DNA of 64,000 nucleotides from Neocallimastix lanati (nom. inval.) (GCA_016946835.1 JACVTC010000083.1:802001-866000); one strand, 5' to 3'; shown: positions 43,639 to 54,865, counted from the first letter of the stretch. Numbers and translations are program-made. Notes: a model not told the origin generated them from the letters alone.

Positions 43639-44470
43639 TGTTATGGTTCGGGTTTTATTAGAATTTTTATTTAATTATTTATTTTTAATATTTTTCTGTC
43701 TACATTTTAATTATTGAAAAACTTCACTTATTTATACTTTTTGAAAAAAATAAATACCTTTCTACATTTTATTATCATATTTAAAAAAAAAATAATTTAC
43801 TATTACTAATTAATTAAAATTTTATATTAATTTAAATTAACTAATTCATAAGTATTTTTATTTTAATAAATTTTGTTTATATAATTTTATATTATTTTTC
43901 ATATACTAAAACTAAATTATTTAATATATACGAAAAGTAACAAACAAAATTTAAAAAGATTTTACAGAAAAATAAAGTTATTTTAATCAAGAATGTTAAT
44001 ATAATATTCTTATATTTTATATAAAATAAATTTAAAAACTATAATATATTTAATATTTATTATTAATCAATTAAGATTTGATTTTATTTGTGGGAAATAA
44101 AAAATATAAAATAATCAATTTAAAAATAAAATAAAATACTAAAAAAAATACAAGTTTAATATTGATACAATATAATAATAATATAATAATATATTTGAAA
44201 ATAAAAATAAAATATTAATATTGATAATAAACACTTTAATAAAATAATAAAATTTAAGGTTAAATTATAGATATTGATATTAATAATAAAAATATAGAAT
44301 TATTGATAATATTTTAGAAACTTTTAATAAAAATAAAAAAAAAAATATATTTAGAAAATATTTTAGTATAGAAAATATAGTAAAGTAATATTAAGTGAAG
44401 AATAATATAATGGATTCTAAAGTAAGTTGAAATTCTAATTAATAATCCATTATATGTTTGTTCTTTACCA
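43639..44470 (-). repeat. Element A 3' LTR
   Basis: 832 bp, TGTTATGGTTCGGG to TTCTTTACCA on the plus strand. Lacks a roughly 9-bp piece (ATGTAAAGC) that the 5' LTR and copy 1 retain. Confidence 0.9.
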
Positions 44471-44483
44471 AGATGCCCCCACT
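44471..44483 (-). other. Element A polypurine tract
   Basis: Minus-strand AGTGGGGGCATCT immediately precedes the 3' LTR (TGGTAAAG), where the plus-strand primer tract of an LTR element is expected. Confidence 0.7.
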
Positions 44484-44493
44484 AAGACTCAAG

Positions 44494-47400
44494 CTAATCT
44501 ATAGCTGAGTTATACTTTACTATATTTTTCAAATGAACATTACGATTCATTTGAATCATAGTATTTGGGTCCGCATGTGTTACGGTATTAAATTGTTTTT
44601 TTATTACTTTTAAAGGACCGACAAAATAAGGTTCTAATTTAGAACGACTAAAATTTCGAACAAGAACTAAATCACCGATTCTTATGTTTTTGGAATTTTT
44701 CATGCTATTTTTTTCTTCCCTTCGATCGGCCCAATATTTACTTGCGTTCTTTACATTTTCAGCTGCTTCCATGGTCCACCTATAATGTGAGATAAATTTT
44801 TCTAAAAGAATTTCATCTGAAGATTTATTCACTCCTTGTGTAGGTCTAGCAGCAATGTCGAAAGGCTGTTGATCCTCACGACCATAAACTAATTCGAAGC
44901 TAGAATGTTTGGTTACAGAATTCTTTGTAGTTCTAAGGGCCCACAAGGCTGAAGGTAATACCTCATCCCAGTCTTTATTTTCTTCACCAAGTAATCTCAA
45001 TAATTTACCAATTTCTTTATTCCTATTTTCAACCAATCCATTACTTTCTGGGTGATAGGTAGTGGTAAATTTTACGTAAACATCATATAAGTCCAGGAAT
45101 ATTTTAGTCATATCCGATGTGAATTGAACGCCATTATCCGTTGTAATGACTTGAGGAACTCCATGTCTAGCGAAAACATTTATTAAAAACTTAATGATGT
45201 CCTTAGATGTAATATTTTCAGTAGGTTCAGCCTCCACCCACTTTGTGAAATAATCCACCGCAACAATGATATATTGGTTTTTATTACCAGTCTTTATTAA
45301 GGGACCAATAATATCAAGTCCAAGATGAGTAAAAGGGCCTTCAACTTCTGTTGGAATGTTTTCGGTTGGTTCTGGATATGGCTGAGGGCGATTTAACTGA
45401 CATTTTTCGCATTTTGAAACTATCCGTTTTATATCGTTGACCATATCATTCCAGTAGTAACTTTTTCTAAGTCTTTGATATGTTTTATAATAACCTTCAT
45501 GGCCAACATGATGTGCTTCGAGAATTAATTTTAGTTTTTCATTTGTTTCGGTAACAAGTTTTCTATAATTATTTCCATCTATAAAATAATCTATACCATC
45601 AATCTTTGTAAATTTTTCTTCAATAAATTCTTTAATTACTTTAGAAAGTGAATCATTTTCATCATCTTTATTCGTTTTTATAGCTAATACCTTTTGTTCT
45701 TTATCGTTCTTCATTCTAGATAAAGCGTCGGCTACTACATTCTTTTTACCTTGCTCATAGCGAATATCCACTTTTAGCATACTTGCAGTCAAACACCATC
45801 TTGTTTGTCGTGCATTATTCGGTTCCTTATTATTAAATAAACCCAGTAGAGGTTTGTGATCTGTAAAAACTATGGTTCTAAAGGGGCTTCCCATAATATA
45901 AGGTTTTAATTTAGTAATACAATAATATAAAGCCGTTCCTTTCAAATCGGTTATTCCTTAATTCTTTTCTGCTTTGGTTAAGCTACGGCTAATGAAATTA
46001 ATCGGGTGTTCTATTTCCGATTCGTCTTTCTGCAATAAAACTCCACCAATACCTTCATATGATGCATCTGTTCGAATAATGAATTCTTTGGAGAAATCAG
46101 GATATTTTAAAATAGGAGCATTAATTAATTTTTCTTTTAATTTGGTAAAACTTTGTTTTTGTTCATTATTCCATTTATATTTTACGCCTTTTCTTAATAG
46201 CTTACAAAGAGGAGCTGAGGTTTGAGCATATTCATTTATAAAGTTCCTATAATATCCTACAGCACCTAAGAATGATCTTAACTCATGTATATTCGTGGGT
46301 TCTTTCCAGGCTTTAATTGCTTCAATTTTACTATTTTGAGGACTTAGACCCTTAGTAGAAATCTTGTGACCAAGAACTTCAACTTCCGTTTGCATAAAGT
46401 GACATTTTTCAATATTAATTTTTAATTTATGTTCCTTGAAGATTGCTAATACCTATTTTATGTGTTGGATATGTTCTTCGACAGTTTTTGAATATATAAG
46501 TATATCATCAATAAAGTTAAAAACACATTTTCCGATTAAAGGAAATAAAATTCTATTCATTTCCCGTTGGAAGGTAGCCGGAGCTCCAGTTAATCCGAAA
46601 GGCATAACTTTGAATTGGTAGTTGCCAAATTTGGTTGTAAAACTGGTTATTTCAACACTTTCTTCGTCCATTAGGATTTGATGGTAACCTGAGTATAGAT
46701 CCATAGTAGTAAAGATTTTGGCACCATCTAGACTGTCAAATATCTCGTCAATATATGGAAGGGCATAAGAGTCTTTTTCGGTTAGATCATTCACCTTGCG
46801 GTAGTCCACGCATAATCTCCATTTTCCATTAGCCTTTGGGACCACAACAACAGGTGAAGACCATTCTGAATAAGATGGTACAACTAGCTTTTTCTTAATA
46901 AGTTTAATTAGTTCTTCTTTAATAATATCCGATTTAAATTTGGTTACTCTGTAACATCTTTGTTTAACAGGTTTTGCGTTCGCTTTCAAGTTAATTTTAT
47001 GAGGGGCCAAGTCTGACGGGGTTAATTCTTCAGAAGATGTCGCTATAATGTCCAAGTTTTCTTCAAGTAATTTTACTATTACATCTTTATAATCTTTACA
47101 AAGACTTGCTAAAAATTTTTCATCATGGATATACTCTTGCGGAGATAGACCTTCAAGTTTCTTTAATTCATTAGTTGTGTCTTCATCTTCAAGTATTTTC
47201 CTTACTATACATACTAATTTTTCTTCTTCTTGGGAATTATTATTAATAGGAGCTATAACGTCGATTAGTCCTTGAGAATTAAATTGACATAAACTATATC
47301 TTATAGGATGGATAAAAAGATTGTGTTCTACTTGAGTTTGAAAATTAATCAACAAATCATAAAATGGGTCATCATCATCAATTATTCGAAAATCTACTAT

Positions 47401-48609
47401 CATTTTATAATCATTAATCTTAACAGGTATTCGTACAATGATTCCTTCTGAATACTCATCATTCTTAGTCGCTAAACGTATCCTTCCACGACTAATACCT
47501 ACTTCTTCATAATTTCCAGGTAATTTCTCATAAAATATTTTTGTGATAACATTGAGGTTACTACAAGAATCAATTAGTGCTTTACCAGGAATTTCATCTA
47601 CTGTTACATCAACCATGGCAATATCTTCTTCTGAGGTTTCCTTACTTTTGCTAATATAAGAGTGATCAATATTATTTACCAAAGTAGCAGCAGCAATAGT
47701 ATTGTTTAATGCACCTATTATTTTCTTTTCAGGTTTTTCTAATTTTAATCCTTGACTTACTTGACTTCTGACTTTTGGAGAAACATTGAGGAGCTGACCG
47801 AAACTAATATTACACTTGGTTTCATTCAAATCTTGTAAAACATCATATTCTTCCTGATCCTTACACATCTTGATGTTCCTAAGCGTTCTACTAATTGTTG
47901 CTTTTTCTTTAGGCTCTTGAAAATCTATGAGCTTCTGTAATGTAATATTCTCATGACCTTCGTCATTAAGCTTTTCAGGAACTTCAATAACTTCCATTTC
48001 ATTGATTTGTTTTGTTTTAATAATTTTATCGTTTTCATTATCGATTAATTTATTTAATCGTTGATGCATTTTATCACTAGTAGTACTGATGCTATTTCTT
48101 TGTTTTGAAGAATCCAGACTTTGCTTTTCTCTTATAGTAATATTATCCTCCCTTTCCTTCCTTTTTCCCTTGTTATTTCTAAAGTTAGCTCTTTCTTTAT
48201 TTCGAATTTGTTTTTCTTTGGCTTTCTCAATATTTATATTAGGCTGCGCCATTATCGAAGGATATAGTTGATTTTTATTCTTAACAATTATTCTATTTTC
48301 TATTTCTTTCTCTTTTATCTTTCTTATTGCAGGAGTTGTTATAGGGGTAGGATTATCTTTGAGACTTTTACGTTGTTTCTTTTCATTATTTTCACTAGTT
48401 TCATCGTTAGTCGTCAACTTCCTTTTTGTCGCACTAACTATAAATTCTACATCATTCTCATTATCGGATTCTTTGTGAGTTTCATTAGTGTAGGAAGCAT
48501 CTTCTTTTTCTTCCTTATTATAATCTTTTGTACTACTAGGAATAGATTTGTATTGTAATGAAGCTATTTTATTTTTATAGGGAGTGCTTCCTCTCCCTTT
48601 TAGTGGTTT
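44494..48609 (-). pseudogene. Element A pol (protease, reverse transcriptase, RNase H, integrase) with two in-frame stops
   Basis: A single frame of 1,372 codons, open from the frameshift site at 48,609 except for TAG at 46,453 and TAA at 45,958. Order: a basic linker with DNPTPITTPAIRK; protease with ALIDSCSNLNVIT; reverse transcriptase with the catalytic FIDD box; RNase H with IIRTDAS and VFTDHKP; then integrase with the HHCC finger (HHVGHEG ... CEKC) and D211, D270, E306 (numbered from 45,945; 35 residues between the last two). The first stop falls at a position that is Lys in element B, the second at one that is Tyr. The RNase H catalytic Glu position reads Lys (TDLKG, against TELEG in B). 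No frameshifts were found, so decay here is by point mutation. Confidence 0.88.
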
Positions 48610-48612
48610 AAA
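48580..48612 (-). promoter_or_regulatory. Candidate -1 ribosomal frameshift signal of element A (heptamer plus hairpin)
   Basis: The heptamer T TTA AAC (48,606-48,612) lies in the gag frame, one codon before the TAA stop at 48,600-48,602. The pol frame is exactly -1. After an 8-nt spacer, GGGAG pairs with CTCCC around an 8-nt loop (48,580-48,597), a plausible stimulatory hairpin in otherwise AT-rich RNA. Confidence 0.7.
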
Positions 48613-49532
48613 GATTTTCCACTATATAACCGTTTCTTATTTTCTTGAATAATTGCAATTAACTTAGGACAATTATACTGCAAATGTCCTGGATCGCTAC
48701 AATAAAAACAGGCTTTAATGGTAAGATTTTTCATTTTTTTTGTTAAGTCCTCCAATTCGTAATCTTTATTTCTTTTTGGGCTTCTAACTTCATAATTCTC
48801 TCTTACTACCTTTCTGTTGTTTTGATAATTATTCCTGATATTTATTCTTGGGTTGACAATTTCAGTTGAGTACTCTTTTGAGGGTCTCAAATTCATTACT
48901 CTATCAACCTTTTCGGCAATGTCAAACGCCCGATTTAAAGAAATGTCATCCTTAAGGGAGATCCTTTTCCAAGCTTCTTCATTGTTCCTAAGAGCATCAA
49001 TATAATCGAGAATACTGACTCGCTTCTTTCTTTTCTTATCTAATTTCAAATATATGGATCGGAAACGAGTATTAAAGTCTTTTACTCGCTCATTTCTTTT
49101 AATTCTTAAAGCACGGAGCTCACGAAGTAACATATTCTGGTCTTATTTAAGACCATAAAAAGTTTCTATTGCTTCTACAATTTCCTTTAAGGAAGGATAT
49201 TCATCTTTTTTCTTTTCTTCTGAATCAGATTCTTCTTCTTCTTCGTCCTCACTTTCTGATTCAGAATCGGTACTATAACTCTCAATTAAATCCTGGATAA
49301 CTTCGCGAGGCTCTCCAGTAGACGTGAGTAAGCAGGCGGTAAAAATCGTTTTGGGATCAGTAACTTCCTCAAGTTTTATCCATAATCGGATTTCTGATTC
49401 CCAAGATTTGATATCGAGATTTTCCTTTGAAATTTTCTCGATATCTTTTAATTCCTTTTTTAATTCTTTAAAATTGATTTTATTTTCAGCCTTTTGAAAA
49501 TTTAAAAATGGTATTAATGCTATGATATCCAA
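48600..49532 (-). pseudogene. Element A gag with one in-frame stop
   Basis: 310 codons from the ATG at 49,532. A helical N-terminal part contains KSWESEIRLWIKLEEVTDP, followed by a very acidic Ser/Glu stretch, then YPSLKEIVEAIETFYGLK, a TAA at 49,143, and RVKDFNTRFRSIYLKL. The same order occurs in the gag of element B (YPSLKEIQKAVEEHLGI, TIKTFNDRYRRLYHDL). The nucleocapsid zinc knuckle is CFYCSDPGHLQYNC (CX2CX4HX4C). The stop falls within the capsid-like region, far from the frameshift site, so I read it as damage rather than programmed readthrough. Confidence 0.85.
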
Positions 49533-49610
49533 TTTAAAAATATGTTTACTTTAAAAATATATTTAATAACAAAAAAAATAAATTTCTCTTTGTTTTATAA
49601 TAATATAATT

Positions 49611-49790
49611 ATGGACTCAGAAAACCCTCTGACAATCCAATTCTTTATTCCAATAATAATTCAGACTCAGAATCTCTCTCTGAAAATCTAATGAATTAAT
49701 TCAGACTCGAAAACACTCTCCGAAAATCTGAAACAAAAAAAAAATTAAAATTCAGACTCAAAAACGCAATTTGAAAATCTGAAGCTTTTT
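49611..49790 (-). repeat. Imperfect tandem hairpin repeats in the element A leader
   Basis: Four units spaced 40-51 bp apart, starting near 49,611, 49,661, 49,701 and 49,751, with consensus TTCAGACTCGAAAAC then TCTGAAAATCTGAA. In the better units CAGACT and the terminal AATCTG are roughly complementary, so each could fold as a small hairpin. They lie 80-260 nt upstream of the gag start, where packaging or dimerisation signals of LTR elements often lie (inference). Confidence 0.6.
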
Positions 49791-50099
49791 ATTATGAATT
49801 TTAATATTTATTATATTCTCTTAAGCATTAATACACAGAATATGTATATCTTAATTTTTTTTTAATTTATTTGTAGTAATAACTTCTTTATTTAATTTTA
49901 TTTAATATATTTATTTCCTTTATTAAAATAATTAATATAACGTAAAACAAATTGTATAAATACTTAAATAATAATAATAATATATATTTATTTTTATTTT
50001 TATTTTTATTTTTATTTATTTTTTTTTTTTTTTTTTTTTGTATATATTTAATATTCTATTAATTTTTTGTTATAACATTTAATGAAATATTAAATAAAA

Positions 50100-50781
50100 A
50101 GTTAAAATACAAGCCAAACTATATAGTGTTGAACCATCAAATATATAGCTTGTTAACCCTTCTTACAATAAGTCCCCTTAGCTCTTTATTGATAAGTTGA
50201 TAATGTCGATTGTTAATTATTAAGAAACTTAATAAAAAGAAGGTAGCAATATTAAATTCTTTTTAATTTGGCTAACTTATTGTTAGTAATAAAGAAGATA
50301 ATAACGTATCCTTCCCAGTATCAACAAGATCAAAACAATAAAGTATTATGTGTGGGTGTTCAATTATCCCGCGTAGAGAGTTGTAAGACAGCTTATTTAT
50401 ATTTTTCTTTTTAATTAAAATTTAATTAATTATATAACGAATAATAGAAAATTTAACACACACAAAAAAAAATTTCAATTATAAAAATTTCAATAAAAAA
50501 TTTAATTATATAAAATCATAAAAATAATACACTTATTTGAAAAATAATAATAATAATCTAATTTTATATATTCTATATATATATATTGTACATGTATATA
50601 TTAAAAAAAATAGAATAAACTGATAAAAATAAAAAAATTACAATTTATTATTTAGAATTATTAATATAAAAAAAAATTTATTTATAAAATTTATTCTTAT
50701 TTAAAAAAAATTAAAAATTTGTACTACAAAAAAAAATTTTGCTTATTATTTTAATATTTATCATTAATTAAAAAAAATATA

Positions 50782-50816
<35 letters not shown>

Positions 50817-51005
50817 TATATAAATCTATATCTATGATAATACTATTGGTTAAAATTTTTTTTTTTTTTTTTTTTTTTAAAAAGTTTGTTCTACACTAAA
50901 GAAAAATTTAATTTATTATTTATTAAAAAAAAATTTTATTAATGAAATATTTATTATTTTAATAAAAGGAAAAAATATATATATATATTTTTATTTTATT
51001 GCAAA

Positions 51006-51036
<31 letters not shown>

Positions 51037-51075
51037 GGCGAACAAATTTATAAAAGCCTAAAATAGAAATAAAAA
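50100..51075. other. Element A leader, middle part
   Basis: 50,100-50,400 is moderately GC-richer (GTCCCCTTAGCTCTTTATTG, TGTGGGTGTTCAATTATCCCG) without open frames. 50,400-51,075 is poly-A/T-rich with an (AAT)n run near 51,008-51,036. Function unknown. Confidence 0.4.
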
Positions 51076-51084
51076 AAAACTATA

Positions 51085-51368
51085 TATTTTAACGTCACTT
51101 CGCAAGAATGACCAGGGTTTTATCAGGGATCGAACCTGACCCACCTCTTATTTTCTGCGCGAGTGAACAAACTATCACCTGTTGAAGTGTGTAGTTGCCT
51201 TCAGCGTGAAGGTTTTATAGTTCTAGGGCGTATTTGCCTAATTGTCAAGGATTTGTTCCTTGAGATACTCGCGTTTACAATCTACAAAACCTTGCAAAAT
51301 TGTAAATAAGAGTTTATGAAATTAATATCCTGCAAGCTAACACTGTCTTACTCGAATATTAACTTCGT
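51085..51368. other. GC-rich structured island in the element A leader, tRNA-like on the minus strand
   Basis: On the minus strand TCAGG-TTCGATC-CCTGA is a perfect T-arm with a consensus B box. It is preceded at tRNA-like spacing by TAGTTTGTTCACTCGCGCAG, which resembles an A box/D arm. No matching acceptor stem was found. Further right, TCAAGGA/TTCCTTGA forms a perfect hairpin (about 51,246-51,264). Possibly a SINE nested in the retrotransposon, or a captured structured RNA. Confidence 0.4.
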
Positions 51369-51559
51369 AAATTTGTTAACTTTTTATTATCTTTTTTATT
51401 ATTATTTTTTTTCTATAATCTATAATTAAATAAAGTTACTACAAAAACTAAAGTTTTCCAAAGTTTTTTTTTTTTTTTTTTTTTTTTTATGATAACTTTT
51501 ATTATTATTAATATTAATATTAAATTATTAATTATTATTATTTAATAAAACTTATGGAT

Positions 51560-51720
51560 AATCTGATAGTATACCCTGTCTGACGTGCAGCTTGCCTCTT
51601 CACGGCGTCATTCCACGCGGGTACCACGGCTACTGTATTCAATATAAAATACAGCAGTCCAGAGCCTACTAGCCCAATTACTATGTAGGTTAAACTTAGC
51701 CCGGAAATCTATATCCAAGG
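51560..51720. other. Second GC-rich island in the element A leader
   Basis: Contains CTGACGTGCAGCTTGCCTC and a short perfect hairpin (CTGTATT/AATACAG near 51,633-51,654). No coding frame and no recognised RNA. Confidence 0.35.
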
Positions 51721-51771
51721 CTTTGTTAAATAATTTAATTAATAAATAATATTAAATTTTATTTTTCTAAT

Positions 51772-51791
51772 AATCCCCGATATCTCCACCA
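51772..51791 (-). other. Element A primer-binding site
   Basis: Seven nt inside the 5' LTR the minus strand reads TGGTGGAGATATCGGGGATT, complementary to a tRNA 3' end finishing ...CTCCACCA. The tRNA cannot be named from this alone; its acceptor would begin GGAGATA. Confidence 0.7.
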
Positions 51792-51798
51792 TAAATTA

Positions 51799-52634
51799 TG
51801 TTATGGTTCGGGTTTTATTAGAATTTTTATTTAATTATTTATTTTTAATATTTTTCTGTCTACATTTTAATTATTGAAAAACTTCACTTATTTATACTTT
51901 TTAAAAAAAATAAATATGTAAAGCCTTTCTACATTTTATTATCATATTTAAAAAAAATAATTTACTATTACTAATTAATAAAATTTTATATTAATTTAAA
52001 TTAACTAATTCATAAGTATTTTTATTTTAATAAATTTTGTTTATATAATTTTATATTATTTTTCATATACTAAAACTAAATTATTTAATATATACGAAAA
52101 GTAACAAACAAAATTTAAAAAGATTTTACAGAAAAATAAAGTTATTTTAATCAAGAATGTTAATATAATATTCTTATATTTTATATAAAATAAATTTAAA
52201 AACTATAATATATTTAATATTTATTATTAATCAATTAAGATTTGATTTTATTTGTGGGAAATAAAAAATATAAAATAATCAATTTAAAAATAAAATAAAA
52301 TACTAAAAAAAATACAAGTTTAATATTGATACAATATAATAATAATATAATAATATATTTGAAAATAAAAATAAAATATTAATATTGATAATAAACACTT
52401 TAATAAAATAATAAAATTTAAGGTTAAATTATAGATATTGATATTAATAATAAAAATATAGAATTATTGATAATATTTTAGAAACTTTTAATAAAAATAA
52501 AAAAAAATATATATTTAGAAAATATTTTAGTATAGAAAATATAGTAAAGTAATATTAAGTGAAGAATAATATAATGGATTCTAAAGTAAGTTGAAATTCT
52601 AATTAATAATCCATTATATGTTCGTTCTTTACCA
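51799..52634 (-). repeat. Element A 5' LTR
   Basis: 836 bp, TG...CA. A perfect 12-bp inverted repeat (52,569-52,580 and 52,608-52,619) lies at its transcript-upstream end. Confidence 0.9.
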
Positions 52635-54332
52635 AAATGTAAGAATCTATAATTATTTTTAACAAAATAATTATATTTTCTTAGTTAGGTTATAATTAAT
52701 ATAACTTTTACTTAACTCATATTTCATTTATACACCTAATTATAATTAATAATTTATTTAATTATATATTAAAATTTTATTTAGTTTAATATTAAAAATT
52801 TATTTAATTAAATAATTTTTATACATTTAAAATAATATTAAATTTATTTAATTATTCACTTAATTATTAAATTTATTAGTTTTAGTTTTCTCTCACTTAT
52901 TAAATCATAAACTAAAACACTATTCTGTATTCTATCATGTATTCCGTATTGTATTAATCATGTATTTTATTATTAATGTATTGTTTTATATTTTTTTGTA
53001 AAGTTCTATAAAATAGAACTAAATAGATTAAATTTTAAATTTTATGATCGAAATAATTTTCATTATTTTATTCTTTTATTTTCGATCATTATATTAGATT
53101 AAGTAATCGGTTAAATAAGGTTTTTCCAATTACTTCTTAAAAGTAATCGGTTTTACTTAATTAACACGATGATCGATATGGATAGAATATCGATCAAAAA
53201 ACTTATCTAGGTTTTTCTTCTAGTCTTTTCCTAGATAAGAGATTTGTTAAGATTAGAACCCCTTTTGATTTTAACCTTATTTTGACAAAAAAGTATAAAT
53301 AAGGCTCTTGAGTTCTCTTTGAGAAATCAAGAGTTATTATTATAACAATTATAATATAATAATAATAACAATAGTTTTAACATTTAAAATTTCTAATAAA
53401 TAATAAAACAAATTATTTTAATAAAACAGATTTTATAATTAAAACTTTTCTTTATCAATTTTAGTGTTTCGTCTATTATAATTCGTTATAATAAACTCGA
53501 TAATTAGAAAGAACCATAGGTAAGTATGATTCTTTTCTAAACCTTTAATATTAGCAGTTAGAGCTAATATTAATGATTAATAATTTAATTATAATTTTTT
53601 AATTAAATTATTACACAAAATATGATATGGGCACAGATCACACACAATATTTTAAAAACACAATATTAAATATTATAAATAAATTTTTATTAGTTTAAAA
53701 GTATTTTATAAATTTTTATTTTATTTTATTGTCGTCCTTTTTCAAAAGAAAGAAAATTTCTTCCTTTTATAGTTTTTTTTACATGAATCTTGAATTGAAC
53801 ATTAACATATACATTTATTTATATTATTCTATTATGAATGTTATTTTAATATTAATATATTTTAAAATTAACCTATTCTAAAGTATCTATTTTAAAATAT
53901 AGTTGTATAATTATTAATGATTTATTTATATTTGAAATTTTAACTATCTATTCTAATAATGTTTTAATTTATCAATTAATATATAATTTAATATTCTTGT
54001 AAATTATTAATATTATATTCTCATAAAGTTTATTATTGTAAAAAGAATACAGAAAATAATAATCTATTTTAGAGAAAACAATAAAAATAATAGTTAGTAT
54101 TGCCAATCGATTTAATTTTATACAGAATTAAATATTTCTGTATTTATTTTATTAAAAACAATTTATAGATAATTATTTTTATTATAAATAATTTTATTAT
54201 AAATAAATTTTTTTTATTATAACTATTTTAATTTTAAATAATTTCATTATTATAAACATTTTATATTTTTTTCTTTTTTATCATTTTTATGTATGCTTAT
54301 TTGAAGTAAATAAGCTAGTTTCGGATCAAATA
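52635..54332 (+). repeat. Decayed LTR-like region (family F) between elements A and B
   Basis: No open frame. 53,090-53,330 is somewhat GC-richer and contains repeated AAGTAATCGGTT, two ATCGAT/CGATC-containing inverted motifs, CTAGATAAGAGATTTG, and a clear TATA-like box (AAAAGTATAAATAAGG at about 53,287). This suggests a promoter-bearing LTR read left to right. Its right end (TTTCGGATCAAA) recurs near 35,950. Element B is inserted at that end. Confidence 0.4.
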
Positions 54333-54865
54333 TGATACAATTAATTTAAAAAGTATCATAAAATATGGGAAAAGCAAGAGGGAATTAATCAAGAAATATC
54401 GTATTTATGAAATAGTATAATAATTATTATATATTTATATAATACACTCAAATTATTATTTTAGAATATAATGTTCATTTTATTATGTTTATTTATTAAA
54501 ATTATTCACTTTATTATATTTATTTATTAAAATAATTATTCACTATTATTCATTCTCAATTAATACATTTCAATAAAAATAAAAACACAACATTTTTTTT
54601 ATAATTAAAACTTCCTAACTAATTTTTATCTTATTATTCTCTATATTATTATTATTTAAAATTTGTACTTATTATATAATTAATTATATATATTTTTTAT
54701 AATAAACTTATATTAATAATAAAATAATAAAATAATTTTATAATATTATATCTTATTAAATATTAATTTTAACTTATTTAGAAAATATTAATAATAAAAT
54801 TATTTACAATAATATTTAAAATAATAATTATATCACTTTACATTCATATTATATATCTCGTATCA
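54333..54865 (-). repeat. Element B 3' LTR
   Basis: Plus strand from TGATACAATTAATTT to ATATCTCGTATCA. More than about 98% identical to the other copy; the main difference is a 5-bp indel. Confidence 0.9.

Larger units (their letters stand above)
43639..52634 (-). mobile_element. Element A: full-length Ty3/gypsy-type LTR retrotransposon
   Basis: About 9.0 kb with LTRs at 43,639-44,470 (3' LTR) and 51,799-52,634 (5' LTR), AAAT directly outside both ends (4-bp target duplication), a polypurine tract, a primer-binding site, gag, and pol in the order protease, reverse transcriptase, RNase H, integrase. That order defines the Ty3/gypsy type. The integrase C terminus has the GPY/F-like YFVGPLKVIKKQFNTV, but no chromodomain was seen. 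The LTRs differ by only a few substitutions and small indels (one about 9-10 bp), so insertion is recent, yet the coding region carries three in-frame stops. The 2.3-kb leader between the 5' LTR and gag is long and holds foreign-looking GC-rich islands. Confidence 0.93.

Noticed and set aside
49143-49145. In-frame TAA in element A gag as programmed stop readthrough
   Set aside because: It lies within the capsid-like region, far upstream of the zinc knuckle and of the real gag/pol junction, and has no counterpart in element B.
44494-49532. Reassigned stop codons in this genome
   Set aside because: The aligned residues at the stops differ (Lys, Tyr), and all host genes here end normally at TAA (or TAG) codons.
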